NCBI RefSeq assembly: GCF_003337305.1
Contig: NZ_QPJO01000001.1
Coordinates: forward strand, 831,203 to 895,202
DNA from: Winogradskyella arenosi
GTDB taxonomy: Bacteria > Bacteroidota > Bacteroidia > Flavobacteriales > Flavobacteriaceae
Direction: 5' to 3'
Length of the DNA: 64,000 nucleotides
Shown here: in pieces, positions 31,841 to 41,230 of the stretch
How positions within the stretch are numbered: the stretch's first letter is position 1
Layout: the number at the start of each line of letters is the position of its first letter
Program-made: the position numbers and the translations under genes
Notes under the pieces: model-generated
Seen by the model: only the letters and a program-made list of their open reading frames with translations
The model's database searches: none
What the model was told of the DNA's origin: nothing

Positions 31841-31892
31841 ATGGTTATTTCTGAATAGAATTTAGAGGAATTAACATGATTATGGGTTGATG

Positions 31893-32363
31893 TTAACAAG
31901 ACATATCTGCGATAATTTTCCATTCGCCATTTATTTTTTTAAAAATAATTAAGAATGGACCATTGGCATCACCGATATCTCGTTTTAAGTGATAAGCTCC
32001 CATCACCCAATAATTGTCCCCTTCAATTTTTGAAATGTCTTTAATTTCAAATTTAAGCGTTCCACTTTCGGCTTTTGAAGGATAGCCTTTTTTATAATTA
32101 GCTAAAGTTTGATTCCAACCTTGCGTGAGGCCACTACTTCCGTAAAATTTAAGGGTTTCACTTTTCCAGTAACCTTGCATAAAACCTTCTAAATCATGAG
32201 TATTCCAAGCTACTTCTTGTTCTGCTATGACCAATCTAATAGCGGCTTCTGCACTGGCTTGTGATTCGCTTTGTTCAATAGATTCCGTATTGGTGACATC
32301 TGCTTTAATGCTAATACAACTGAAGCAGGATAAGGCTATTGCTAAAGTGATGATATATTTCAT
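31893..32363 (-). CDS. DUF4440 / NTF2-like lipoprotein
   Basis: A 156-residue envelope lipoprotein (N-terminal 'ITLAIALSCFSC' lipobox) with an NTF2/SnoaL-like domain: 'IRLVIAEQEVAWNTHDLEGFMQGYWKSETLKFYGSSG', 'GTLKFEIKDISKIEGDNYWVMGAYHL', 'NGPFLIIFKKINGEWKIIADMSC'. This alpha+beta cone fold binds small ligands or has scaffold roles; most DUF4440 members have no known reaction. It is a single gene, convergent with PhnA. Confidence 0.8.
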   Translation of the reverse strand: MKYIITLAIALSCFSCISIKADVTNTESIEQSESQASAEAAIRLVIAEQEVAWNTHDLEGFMQGYWKSETLKFYGSSGLTQGWNQTLANYKKGYPSKAESGTLKFEIKDISKIEGDNYWVMGAYHLKRDIGDANGPFLIIFKKINGEWKIIADMSC

Positions 32364-32543
32364 AGAATTGAATGTTTTAGTTCAATCTAAAATAAGAACA
32401 ATTTAGATAATAAGGTTTAATTAATTTATGAAGTTTGTTACAGAACACTTTATCAACATCTCTAATAGACTAGCGAATAACTCATTGTTGCAATATGTCC
32501 CTTTGAATGAACTTTAGGGGTCTACTCTAAATGTTAAACAATT

Positions 32544-33644
32544 CTATAAAACACCTTTCTGTTGCTTATAAAAAGCATCGGCTTGGTTTTGCATAAGTTG
32601 TCTTGCCTGTTTTCGCTTGTAGTTTATAACGTCTTCTTCGTCTGCAATCTCCTGGTAAACTTTATTGTTAATGGCGTTATCCGTTGTTAATAGTAATTGT
32701 CGTTCTGCAACTTTCTGTTGGCTCCAGGTTTGTATGGTAGTTTCATAGTCTTGTAATTTATAATCAAACTCTCCTTTTGGGGCTAATAATTTTGCAATGA
32801 TTGGTGAGGCTTCTATTGCTAAGAACAAGAGGAAAATAAAAAATGACGGTAACCAAGGTAAAGTGTCTAATGCCGTTATCCGTGCCATTAAACCATCAAA
32901 ATTATCAATAATGGGTTGGACGGTTTTTACATGAGTAGCGTAATCGTACTGAAGGTTTGCTATTTGAGTTTTAAGCGCTTCAATTTTACTAGCATTATTC
33001 GTTTTTAATTGTTGTAGTTCTGCTAATGCTAGATCATGTTTATCTCGTTTTTCTTTATATACAGGACCTTTGCCTAAACGATTGGTACCAGAGGTTCCTT
33101 CAGCTTCCGAAATATAAGTGTTGTACAACGTGTTAACTTCGGCTTCTTTCTGCTCAATTTGAGCATTTAAACCTGAAATTTCATTCTCTAGCGTTGCAAT
33201 TTGAGGATGGTACTGCTCCGCAATTTGATTTTGATTGGCTAGCGTTAAATCGTTTTTTTGTTCTAATAACACTTGATTAATTTCCTTTTCAAAAATCTTT
33301 AATTCTAAAGGTTTTGAAATGACCACAGCAATAATAAGTGCTAAGAATAGTCGAGGAGTCGCTTGAAGAATTTCTTGAGTAATATTGTCTCGTTTTTTTA
33401 TGGTGGACACAATATAACGATCCAAATTAAAAATGAGTAAACCCCAAATGAGTCCGAAGAAAATGGAGGTATACAGATTGTCAAAAACAGTGAAAAGGGC
33501 ATAACTGGCAGCAATGCTTGCCATAACGGCGGTAAAGAAAACGGTGGCTCCAATACCAGCATATTTATTTTGTTCGCCAATGGAACAGTCCTTTAAAATG
33601 TCCGTGTCAGCGCCAGAGCAAAGGATGAAGAATTGCTTTAACAT
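32544..33644 (-). CDS. DUF4407 membrane protein
   Basis: A 366-residue protein of the DUF4407 family. The N-terminal 'LCSGADTDILKDCSIGEQNKYAGIGATVFFTA' and 'GLIWGLLIFNLDRYIVSTIKK' carry the first two or three membrane helices; a fourth helix lies near residue 100. A long coiled coil (residues about 125-250) is followed by another membrane helix ('LPSFFIFLLFLAIEASPIIAKLL') and a charged cytoplasmic tail. No function is established. It is transcribed alone. Confidence 0.8.
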   Translation of the reverse strand: MLKQFFILCSGADTDILKDCSIGEQNKYAGIGATVFFTAVMASIAASYALFTVFDNLYTSIFFGLIWGLLIFNLDRYIVSTIKKRDNITQEILQATPRLFLALIIAVVISKPLELKIFEKEINQVLLEQKNDLTLANQNQIAEQYHPQIATLENEISGLNAQIEQKEAEVNTLYNTYISEAEGTSGTNRLGKGPVYKEKRDKHDLALAELQQLKTNNASKIEALKTQIANLQYDYATHVKTVQPIIDNFDGLMARITALDTLPWLPSFFIFLLFLAIEASPIIAKLLAPKGEFDYKLQDYETTIQTWSQQKVAERQLLLTTDNAINNKVYQEIADEEDVINYKRKQARQLMQNQADAFYKQQKGVL

Positions 33645-33854
33645 AAGTGTTCGTTTTTTGATTGTCCTAAAAATTAGGCTGATTGATTGACTATTAGAAC
33701 GCTAAAGCATGGGGTTTGTTACATGTTTAGATGAAAAAAGCCTCAATGAAGCGGCTTTAGCCGTAAAAGTTTTAAGTTAAATAGACGGAATTATAGGTCA
33801 TCTGTAAACTGGTGATACTGCTATTTGGGAAGTGGTTTTGGGCCTGTTAAATAG

Positions 33855-33890
33855 AAAAGCCCTATGATTATTACTAATCATAGGGCTTTT
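33855..33890 (-). terminator. Terminator of the M20 peptidase gene
   Basis: A perfect 16-bp stem, AAAAGCCCTATGATTA (33855-33870) with its complement at 33875-33890, loop TTAC. It lies 33 bp past the peptidase stop on the minus strand. Confidence 0.75.
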
Positions 33891-33923
33891 AGTGATTTTA
33901 TAAGTGTTAATTAAGTCGCTTAT

Positions 33924-35312
33924 TTATTTAGATAATTCTGTAAAGTATTTATAGAAATGCGGAATGGTTTCAATACCTTTTAAGTAATTCCAAACTCCAA
34001 AATGTTCATTTGGTGAATGAATAGCATCACTGTCTAAACCAAAGCCCATTAAAATCGTTTTACTTTTTAGTTCTTCTTCAAAGAGTGAAACAATAGGAAT
34101 ACTTCCACCACTACGTTGTGGAATTGGTGTTTTTCCAAAGGTTTCTTCATAGGCTTTTGAAGCCGCTTTATAACCTAAACTATCAATAGGTGTTACATAG
34201 CCTTGTCCACCATGATGAGGCGATACTTTTACGGTTACCCCTTCAGGAGCAATGCTCTCAAAATGTGTTTTAAATAATTGGGTGATTTCTTCCCACTCTT
34301 GGTGTGGTACTAAACGCATAGAGATTTTAGCATAAGCCTTGCTCGCAATCACAGTTTTGGCACCTTCACCGGTGTAACCACCCCAAATACCATTAACATC
34401 TAAAGTTGGGCGGATGGAGTTACGCTCGTTGGTGGTATAGCCTGCTTCACCGTAAACGGCATTAATGTCTAACGCTTTCTTGTAAGCCTCTAAAGAAAAT
34501 GGGGCTTTTGCCATTTCTGCACGTTCAGCATCCGATAAGTTTTCTACTTTATCATAAAATCCAGGAATGGTAATATGATTGTTTTCATCATGTAGTGAGG
34601 CAATCATTTTTGTTAATACATTGATTGGGTTGGCTACAGCACCACCATATAATCCTGAATGTAAATCTCTATTTGGTCCTGTGACTTCAACTTCAACATA
34701 ACTTAAACCTCGAAGCCCTGTAGTAATCGAAGGGACGTCTATAGAAATCATTCCGGTATCTGAGATTAAAATAACGTCGTTGGCTAATTTCTCTCTATTG
34801 CTAGCTACAAATTTAGCAAGGTTAACACTACCAACTTCTTCTTCACCTTCAATCATAAACTTGACGTTACAAGGCAATTCGTTATTGCTGGTCATGTATT
34901 CCATGGCTTTGACATGCATATACATTTGACCTTTGTCATCACAAGCACCACGAGCAAAAATAGCACCTTCTGGGTGTAATTCGGTCGTTTTAATAACCGG
35001 CTCAAACGGTGGTGAATTCCATAAATCTAAAGGATCTGGCGGCTGCACATCGTAATGGCCATAAACTAAAATTGTTGGTAAGTTTTTATCGATAATTTTT
35101 TCTCCGTAAACAATAGGATAGCCTTCTGTTTCACAGATTTCAACATGGTCGCAACCCGCTTTTTCAAGACTAGATTTTACCACATCGGCAGTTTTTAAAA
35201 CATCACCTTTATAAGCAGAATCAGCACTAATGGATGGTATTTTTAATAAATCGATAAGCTCGTTTAAAAAACGATCTTTATTCGCTTCGATATAAGATTG
35301 AATGGTTTGCAT
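33924..35312 (-). CDS. M20 family dipeptidase / peptidase
   Basis: A 462-residue di-zinc M20 peptidase of the DUG1/CNDP-like dipeptidase group. Metal ligands and catalytic residues are visible: 'VYGHYDVQPP' (His and Asp), 'ARGACDDKGQMYMH' (bridging Asp), 'MIEGEEEVGS' (catalytic and metal Glu), 'LISDTGM' and C-terminal 'HSPNEHFGV' (His). The central dimerisation domain contains 'DLHSGLYGGAVANP'. ATG 35312 is preferred over an in-frame start 8 codons upstream because it fits the family N-terminus. It should hydrolyse dipeptides in the cytoplasm. A strong terminator follows. Confidence 0.93.
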   Translation of the reverse strand: MQTIQSYIEANKDRFLNELIDLLKIPSISADSAYKGDVLKTADVVKSSLEKAGCDHVEICETEGYPIVYGEKIIDKNLPTILVYGHYDVQPPDPLDLWNSPPFEPVIKTTELHPEGAIFARGACDDKGQMYMHVKAMEYMTSNNELPCNVKFMIEGEEEVGSVNLAKFVASNREKLANDVILISDTGMISIDVPSITTGLRGLSYVEVEVTGPNRDLHSGLYGGAVANPINVLTKMIASLHDENNHITIPGFYDKVENLSDAERAEMAKAPFSLEAYKKALDINAVYGEAGYTTNERNSIRPTLDVNGIWGGYTGEGAKTVIASKAYAKISMRLVPHQEWEEITQLFKTHFESIAPEGVTVKVSPHHGGQGYVTPIDSLGYKAASKAYEETFGKTPIPQRSGGSIPIVSLFEEELKSKTILMGFGLDSDAIHSPNEHFGVWNYLKGIETIPHFYKYFTELSK

Positions 35313-35500
35313 AATTAAGAATTCGGTTTGTAACAAAAATAAGAATTATAAGATGGATAAGAGAGGCTGTACACAACTTTAAGTTTTATTTTACAGCGCT
35401 TTTTTTAGTTTTTTACAGGTTAAAAATCTGATTGTAAGTCCCTCATTCTATAGAATGCGAATAAAAATGTGAAATTCTTTAAAAACTTAAAAATTTAATA

Positions 35501-35530
35501 TTTGTATATTAAAACTATTGTTTATATTTG
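35501..35530 (+). promoter_or_regulatory. Promoter of tRNA-Leu
   Basis: TTTG at 35501-35504 (-33) and TATATTTG at 35523-35530 (-7, exact TAnnTTTG), spaced 18 bp, with the tRNA starting at 35554. Confidence 0.75.
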
Positions 35531-35553
35531 CATCCCAATTATAATTGGAAGTT

Positions 35554-35635
35554 GCAGGCGTGGTGGAATTGGTAGACACGCTAGACTTAGGATCTAGTGC
35601 CGCGAGGTGTGAGAGTTCGAGTCTCTCCGCCTGTA
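35554..35635 (+). tRNA. tRNA-Leu (anticodon UAG)
   Basis: Cloverleaf: acceptor GCAGGCG (35554-35560) pairs with CGCCTGT (35628-35634). Anticodon stem CTAGA/TCTAG encloses loop CTTAGGA with anticodon TAG (35588-35590). A long variable arm is present, as expected for tRNA-Leu; the T arm is GAGAG-TTCGAGT-CTCTC. Discriminator A at 35635; the CCA end is not encoded. A terminator follows directly. Confidence 0.97.
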
Positions 35636-35641
35636 CAGAGT

Positions 35642-35675
35642 AAAAAAGCTAACTTTAACGAGTTAGCTTTTTTTA
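35642..35675 (+). terminator. Terminator of tRNA-Leu
   Basis: Stem AAAAAAGCTAACT with AGTTAGCTTTTTT, loop of 6 bases, ending in a T run. Confidence 0.85.
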
Positions 35676-35831
35676 TTTCTACTTTTTAAGGCTGTACATA
35701 ATTCACAGGGTCTTAGCAGACTTACAGTACTAAGGTTAAAATTGCATAGATATTAGGTAAGCGACTTGGTTTTAATTCCGGTTGATCTATGGAAATTTGC
35801 CCCTTGGAATACACAATACAAAAAACGATTT

Positions 35832-37037
35832 ATGAAAGAAGGATTTTCTAATAAAAAAGCATTGTTATCCTTAGCAATTGGTGGTTTTGGAATAGGACTT
35901 ACCGAATTTGTGATTATGGGCATTTTACCCAATGTGGCCCATGCTCTAAACATAACAATTCCAGAGGCAGGCCATTTTATATCGGCTTACGCGTTAGGGG
36001 TTGTTGTTGGGGCGCCTTTATTAACCAGTTTTAGTCATAAACTTCAACCTCATCGTATGCTATTGCTGCTTATGGTTTGGTTTACGGTATTTAATACGCT
36101 TTCGGCATTTTCTGCAAATTATAATATGCTATTGGTGATGCGCTTTTTATCGGGGCTTCCACATGGTGCTTTCTTTGGAGTTGGGGCTGTCATTGCGGGG
36201 AAATTAGCAAAGAAAGGCAAGTCGGCTCAGGCTATTGCAATGATGTTTTCAGGATTAACTGTAGCTAATGTTATTGGCGTTCCTATAGGAACCTATTTAG
36301 GAAATCAGTACCATTGGAGTGCTTCTTTTCTTATGGTTGGTGTTGTAGGGTGTATCACCTTAGCAAGTATTTTTTATTGGATGCCTCAGTTTGAAAAAGA
36401 AGAGAAAGCCCCTCAAAATAGCGATCATAAAGGATTAAAGAATCCTGAGCTTTGGGCATTGATAGCACTGACCACAATTGGGACCGGCGGTTTTTTTGCT
36501 TGGTACAGTTACATTGCGCCCTTACTTACAGATGTGGCTCATTTTTCTGAAAATGTGGTAAGTTATGCCATGATACTAGCGGGGTTAGGGATGTTTATTG
36601 GTAATTTTTTAGGTGCGAAAATGGCCAATGCGTTTACGCCGTTACGCGCTGTAATGATTAGTCTTTTGGGAATGGCTTTCATTTTAGTTGTGAATTCATT
36701 TTTGGCCTCTAACGCGGTCTTAGCGTTGCTACTAACCTTCCTCATCGGGTTAATTGCTTTTAGTATTTCTACGCCAATACAAATGGCTATTATTAATACG
36801 GCTAAAGGTGCCGAGATGTTAGGTTCTTCTATGAATCAAAGTGCCTTTAACATGGGGAATGCCATGGGCGCTTATTTGGCGGGATTGCCAATTGCTTTTG
36901 GTCATAGTGTTACCTCATCGTCTCTTGTTGGGGCCTCATTAGCGTTTTCTGGAGCCGTCATAGCGATTACTATTTTGATGTATAGGAAACAGAAACAAAG
37001 AAAAAAGGATAATATGTTATGTGAATCTCATTCCTAA
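35832..37037 (+). CDS. MFS transporter, DHA1 family (AraJ-like)
   Basis: A 401-residue, 12-helix major facilitator. The start at 35832 gives the usual short cytoplasmic N-terminus before helix 1 ('SLAIGGFGIGLTEFVIMGILPNVA'); the frame extends 22 codons upstream. The family loop 'SHKLQPHRMLLLLM' between helices 2 and 3, 'LSGLPHGAFFGVGAVIAGKLAKKGKSAQAIAMMFSGLTVANVIGVPIGTYLG' and 'GSSMNQSAFNMGNAMGAYLAG' are typical of AraJ/YdhP-type proton-driven exporters. The substrate cannot be predicted from sequence. A bidirectional terminator follows. Confidence 0.85.
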   Translation: MKEGFSNKKALLSLAIGGFGIGLTEFVIMGILPNVAHALNITIPEAGHFISAYALGVVVGAPLLTSFSHKLQPHRMLLLLMVWFTVFNTLSAFSANYNMLLVMRFLSGLPHGAFFGVGAVIAGKLAKKGKSAQAIAMMFSGLTVANVIGVPIGTYLGNQYHWSASFLMVGVVGCITLASIFYWMPQFEKEEKAPQNSDHKGLKNPELWALIALTTIGTGGFFAWYSYIAPLLTDVAHFSENVVSYAMILAGLGMFIGNFLGAKMANAFTPLRAVMISLLGMAFILVVNSFLASNAVLALLLTFLIGLIAFSISTPIQMAIINTAKGAEMLGSSMNQSAFNMGNAMGAYLAGLPIAFGHSVTSSSLVGASLAFSGAVIAITILMYRKQKQRKKDNMLCESHS

Positions 37038-37080
37038 TAAAAGTCATTAGACGTTCCTTATCTGTATGAGGAAAGAATAA

Positions 37081-37110
37081 AAAAAGAGCTTCCTAATGGA
37101 AGCTCTTTTA
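37081..37110. terminator. Bidirectional terminator between MFS and GH13 genes
   Basis: AAAAGAGCTTCC (37082-37093), loop TAAT, GGAAGCTCTTTT (37098-37109); convergent genes on both sides. Confidence 0.8.
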
Positions 37111-37132
37111 CTTTTGTGTTAGGTTATTACCC

Positions 37133-40015
37133 TTATAACTTTATAAGCTTTGAGGTTAAGGTCTGTTGGTTGCTGTTTTCAATTTTTACAAGATACACAC
37201 CAGATTTTAAGCTTGAAATATCAAAACTATCCGTTTGTGTAAATTGCCCTTGAAACGCCTTTACACGTTTTCCGGTTAAGTCATAAATCTCAACTTGAGA
37301 GACATTCACGTTAATGCTAAAAGCATTTGATGTTGGGTTAGGAAACAACTGGAAGCTCATGGCTTCAACTTCATTAATACTTAAGGCATTTGAAGCTTTA
37401 TTACCTAAAATTCTAAATTGACCCGCAGGAATTGTAATGGAGGTCTCACTGTTGCTCACGGTTGTAGTTACTGTTGCATCCATTAAATCATACCACGTTG
37501 CGGTAAGTCCACTTGGGAAGTTTGTCGGTACCGTTTGAGAGACCACATCAAAATTAGCCAAGATGATAACATGGTTTAATTCAGAATTAGGAATTGAAGT
37601 ATCAAAAATGTCAATTCTAGGGGTGAAATTTCCTGAGGTCATGCTGTAATCCCCTTCAAACACTGGTTCTTCTGTTTTAAGAGCATGGAATTTAGACCAA
37701 TCGTTATAAATTTCGCTTCTTAAAGCATCCGTAATCCAGTTATTCGTCCATTGTGGTTGTGGCTTTGTAGAGAGCTTACATCCATCGTTATTATAACTGC
37801 CGTCGCTACAGGTAAAAATTGATAGGTCCATACCTAAGTCTCCAAAATGCCAAATCATTTTAGGTCCTGGGATGAGCACGCTTACAGCACCTAAAGCAGA
37901 CATTCTTGATAAGGCTGTATTTAAATTTTGCACGTTATGGCTTGCTGTACTTGTATTTCCGTAAGCGATATTCTTGTACATAAGGCGTTCCTCATCATGA
38001 CTTTCAGCATAACCAACAACGCGAGGTCCATTAAATCCGGTATGAGCATTATGTCCCATACGGTTGATGTTTTTATTACCACTTTGCGCCATTGTTAATT
38101 CACTGTAAGGCGAATTCATAATGCCCCACATCATTACACCTTTCCCTTCATCTAATCGGTAATTAGCCCATTCTTTTTCTTCGTTATCAGAACCTAAATG
38201 TTCAAAAATAACATAGTGATCAGGGTCTACAGCCCACGAGTGGTCAGCGTATTCTTTTAGCACATCAACACGGTCTTGTTGGTAACTTCCGGTACAACCT
38301 TCATCACCGTATTCCGAACCATTACCACAATTTTGTGTAAAACCTTTGGTTAAATCCCAGCGGAAACCATCAATTTTGTATTCTTCAATCCAATAAGAAA
38401 CCACTTGTTTTACGTAGTTTTTAGTATAGGTAGAACTGTGATTAAAATCGTTTCCAACACTGTAAGAGTGTGTAGGAAGTTCATTAAAATAAGGGTTTTC
38501 TGAAGAAGGCGCCCCCCAACCATCTCCATCAGGATCGTTCATCCACATTCTTACCATTGGATTTCTTCCGTAGGCATGATTAAAGGCAATATCTAAAATG
38601 ACGGCTATTCCGTTTTGATGAAAAACGTCTACTAATTCTTTGAATTTTTCTTGACTGCCATAAAATTTATCAAGCGCCATATGAAAAGCGGTGTTATAAC
38701 CCCAACTCTCATTACCTTCAAATTCCATTATTGGCATTAATTCAATAGCATTGATGTTCAGGTTTTTAAAATAATCCACTTTATCAATTAAATCTTGAAA
38801 ATTTCTATCGGCATCAAAGTCTCTAATTAAAACTTCATAAATAATTAAATCTTCTTTATTGGGTTTGCTAAAATCAGTCACTTGCCAATCATAGGCCGTT
38901 TGCCCCGTTTGTAAAACGGTAACTTCAAAGTTTTGACCAGCAGGATAGGCAGGTCTGTTTGGGTAAGACGTTTCAGGAATATAGGCATCATCAAAAGGTG
39001 ATAACACTAAGACCGAATAAGGGTCTGCTACCTTTACTAAAGATGGTGAATTTGCAATAGGTGTGGCATCTCCTACCCAATATTGGTAAGTTTCAATTTG
39101 TTGAGGTGTTAAGCCGGTAAGCTCTAACCAAAATTGATCAGTGCCTGGGTTTTTATACATCGCATAGGCACTAGTGGCTTCCCAATTATTAAAACTACCA
39201 ACCACATAAACAAAATCTTTGTTTGGTGCTGTTAAGACTAAAGTTGCTTTAGTAGCATCTGTAGCGTCGTAATTAATACCATCTTTTAATCCAGAAGACA
39301 GCGCCTGTTCTGTAGTGTTATTAACAATGATTGTGAAGGTTTTTGTAATGCTTACCCCATCTTGGGTCACCACTAATTCACAAGATTGATTTTCTGTTAA
39401 GTTGCTAAAATAATACCCATTATAAAATGTAGTATTGTTTTGTGTGTGTATGCTAACACCATTGGCAAACAACTCATAATCTGCTGGTCCGCCTGTGTTT
39501 TGTGCTAAAATCTGTGTATTTGCGCCATTATCAACCACTACAATACCATTTGCATTAGTTGATGGGTTAATCATATTCACCTGAAAGGCCCCAATATTAT
39601 AAACGAAATTGCTACAACCTGAAGCTTTTAGCTCTTGGTTGCCAGCGGCATTTCGGAATACCATTCCCATTTTAGTAACTGTAGATTCTTGTTCCGTTGT
39701 TAAATTGAAATAGGTATTAGGTGTGAAGGTGATACTCCAAGTACCGTCGTTGTTATTGCTCATTTCGCCAATGCCATCATCTTCGCCCCAGTTTCCAACC
39801 ACGGCAATACCATATTCATCGTTATCGTCACCAACACCTAAATGGGCATAGACTTTAGTTGGGTTACTAATGCTGTTACAATCCGTGTCTGTACTATTAA
39901 GATCTACAGTAAGAGTTACAGGTTGATCTATGAGTATTGGACTAGGATTGGTGGTTACTTGTGCTAAGGCCAATAGCGGCAGTAGTACAAATAAATAGAG
40001 TAAGTGCTTTTTCAT
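37133..40015 (-). CDS. Secreted GH13 alpha-amylase with T9SS sorting domain
   Basis: A 960-residue exported amylase. It has a signal peptide (ending LLALAQ), N-terminal beta-sandwich domains, a CBM48/E-set-like domain ('NKDFVYVVGSFNNWEATSAYAMYK'), then the GH13 barrel: 'IYEVLIRDFDADRNFQDL', region I-like 'DIAFNHAYGRN', nucleophile in 'DGFRWDLTKGF', acid/base in 'YVIFEHLGS' and third Asp in 'GYAESHDEERL'. After the barrel follow a C-domain and a T9SS sorting domain ('LFPNPTSNAFSINV...IYDLTGKRVKAF...LKSGVYLVKIEN'). It should cut starch outside or on the surface of the cell. It is on the same strand as susCDE but after their terminator, so it probably has partial read-through or its own promoter. 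Confidence 0.93.
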   Translation of the reverse strand: MKKHLLYLFVLLPLLALAQVTTNPSPILIDQPVTLTVDLNSTDTDCNSISNPTKVYAHLGVGDDNDEYGIAVVGNWGEDDGIGEMSNNNDGTWSITFTPNTYFNLTTEQESTVTKMGMVFRNAAGNQELKASGCSNFVYNIGAFQVNMINPSTNANGIVVVDNGANTQILAQNTGGPADYELFANGVSIHTQNNTTFYNGYYFSNLTENQSCELVVTQDGVSITKTFTIIVNNTTEQALSSGLKDGINYDATDATKATLVLTAPNKDFVYVVGSFNNWEATSAYAMYKNPGTDQFWLELTGLTPQQIETYQYWVGDATPIANSPSLVKVADPYSVLVLSPFDDAYIPETSYPNRPAYPAGQNFEVTVLQTGQTAYDWQVTDFSKPNKEDLIIYEVLIRDFDADRNFQDLIDKVDYFKNLNINAIELMPIMEFEGNESWGYNTAFHMALDKFYGSQEKFKELVDVFHQNGIAVILDIAFNHAYGRNPMVRMWMNDPDGDGWGAPSSENPYFNELPTHSYSVGNDFNHSSTYTKNYVKQVVSYWIEEYKIDGFRWDLTKGFTQNCGNGSEYGDEGCTGSYQQDRVDVLKEYADHSWAVDPDHYVIFEHLGSDNEEKEWANYRLDEGKGVMMWGIMNSPYSELTMAQSGNKNINRMGHNAHTGFNGPRVVGYAESHDEERLMYKNIAYGNTSTASHNVQNLNTALSRMSALGAVSVLIPGPKMIWHFGDLGMDLSIFTCSDGSYNNDGCKLSTKPQPQWTNNWITDALRSEIYNDWSKFHALKTEEPVFEGDYSMTSGNFTPRIDIFDTSIPNSELNHVIILANFDVVSQTVPTNFPSGLTATWYDLMDATVTTTVSNSETSITIPAGQFRILGNKASNALSINEVEAMSFQLFPNPTSNAFSINVNVSQVEIYDLTGKRVKAFQGQFTQTDSFDISSLKSGVYLVKIENSNQQTLTSKLIKL

Positions 40016-40031
40016 AATATTTTAGATATCT

Positions 40032-40060
40032 AAAAAAAGGCTATGAGTATTCATAGCCTT
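40032..40060 (-). terminator. Terminator downstream of susE
   Basis: AAGGCTATGA (40037-40046), loop GTAT, TCATAGCCTT (40051-40060); on the minus strand a T run (A run 40032-40038 on plus) follows the stem. Confidence 0.75.
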
Positions 40061-40080
40061 ATTTGTTTGTTAAAATGATA

Positions 40081-41214
40081 TTATTCTACAGGGATAAGAA
40101 TGTATCCACCGTCAAGGTCGTTAAACCAAACATCATAAGTTCCTGCAGAAACCGGAATGTTTGCACCATCTTGAGTTCCAAATCCACTTATTGCAGTTGT
40201 GCTTCCCCAGTTTACAGCCCAATCATTATCGGCTCTAAACTTTAGTTCACCGTCTACAAACTCAACACCGGTAGCACTCCAAATGTGGCTATCAAAAGAA
40301 GATTGCGTTAAATCTGTATCAGCATCCCAACCTCCAGGAGTAGAGTCTCCTATCATACTAACTGTAGTATATGTTGCGGCCGCTGAAGCATCGTAATCCA
40401 CTAAGGTATACGTCATGTCATCAATGTTGATGTTGAATTCGTAATACCCATCTGCAGCGATTGCGAATGCAGAAGGATCACTTCCTGAACCATCGTTTAC
40501 AGCTGCTTCTCCTGGGTTTTCTCCAGCACCCCATTGTGGTTGCCATTGTCCTAAAGTTTCTAATAATTTAAAACCTTCACCACCGCCTACAAAGAAACCT
40601 TTATAGGTGTACATGTTAGTGTTATCAGCATGTCTTATTAAGGCTGGGTTGTTGTTGTTTTCACTCCATCCTGGAGCTGTAGCATCACCAACTAAAAATA
40701 AATTTAATAAAGGCTCTTCTACAACACCACCATCACCTTCAATTAATTTTAAATTTAAGGCTTGCATATCAGAAACGATTTCTAAAGCAGCATCGGTACC
40801 AATGGTTGCTCTTACTCTAAAGTAAACACTTCCTGTATTTGGCATATCTTCTGTAGTGGCATCGTTATCTAATCCTGCTTCTTCAGCATAATCTAATAAT
40901 TCCCCAATCGTTACAGCATATGAGTTTTCTGCTGTAGTTCCTACAACTTCCATATCTGTAAAATCTCCAGAAATCGATTTTTGTAATTCGTAATTAATGC
41001 TAGTTTCAACATCAAAGTCAGCATCATTCCATGTAAAACGCTCTCCAAGGTTTCCAGAGGCAGAAGGAATTAATACATATTCTTCTAAAAAGGAATTAGT
41101 GAAGCTTAGTTCCCCGGCAGGTTGTGCCGTATAGGTTAAGCTGTCGTCACTCTCACAGGCATTGAAACCAATGGCAGCAAGTAATAGTAAGGCTATAAGT
41201 TTTATTGTTTTCAT
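40081..41214 (-). CDS. SusE/SusF-like starch-binding lipoprotein
   Basis: A 377-residue outer-membrane lipoprotein: lipobox 'AAIGFNAC' (Cys20), a SusE N-terminal domain ('RFTWNDADFDVETSINYELQKSISGDF'), then two SusF/SusE-type starch-binding modules ('LFLVGDATAPGWSENNNNPAL' and 'VSMIGDSTPGGWDADTDL...KFRADNDWAVNWG'). It should bind alpha-glucan at the cell surface next to SusC/D. The three-gene order C-D-E and the 16-bp spacing to susD indicate one operon. Compared with B. thetaiotaomicron, SusE and SusF seem merged into one short protein. Confidence 0.9.
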   Translation of the reverse strand: MKTIKLIALLLLAAIGFNACESDDSLTYTAQPAGELSFTNSFLEEYVLIPSASGNLGERFTWNDADFDVETSINYELQKSISGDFTDMEVVGTTAENSYAVTIGELLDYAEEAGLDNDATTEDMPNTGSVYFRVRATIGTDAALEIVSDMQALNLKLIEGDGGVVEEPLLNLFLVGDATAPGWSENNNNPALIRHADNTNMYTYKGFFVGGGEGFKLLETLGQWQPQWGAGENPGEAAVNDGSGSDPSAFAIAADGYYEFNINIDDMTYTLVDYDASAAATYTTVSMIGDSTPGGWDADTDLTQSSFDSHIWSATGVEFVDGELKFRADNDWAVNWGSTTAISGFGTQDGANIPVSAGTYDVWFNDLDGGYILIPVE

Positions 41215-41230
41215 AGTGTTGTTGTTTATA

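Noticed and set aside
35554-35831. tRNA-Leu as an integration site of a mobile element
   Set aside because: No integrase, no duplicated tRNA 3' end and no change in base composition is seen next to it.
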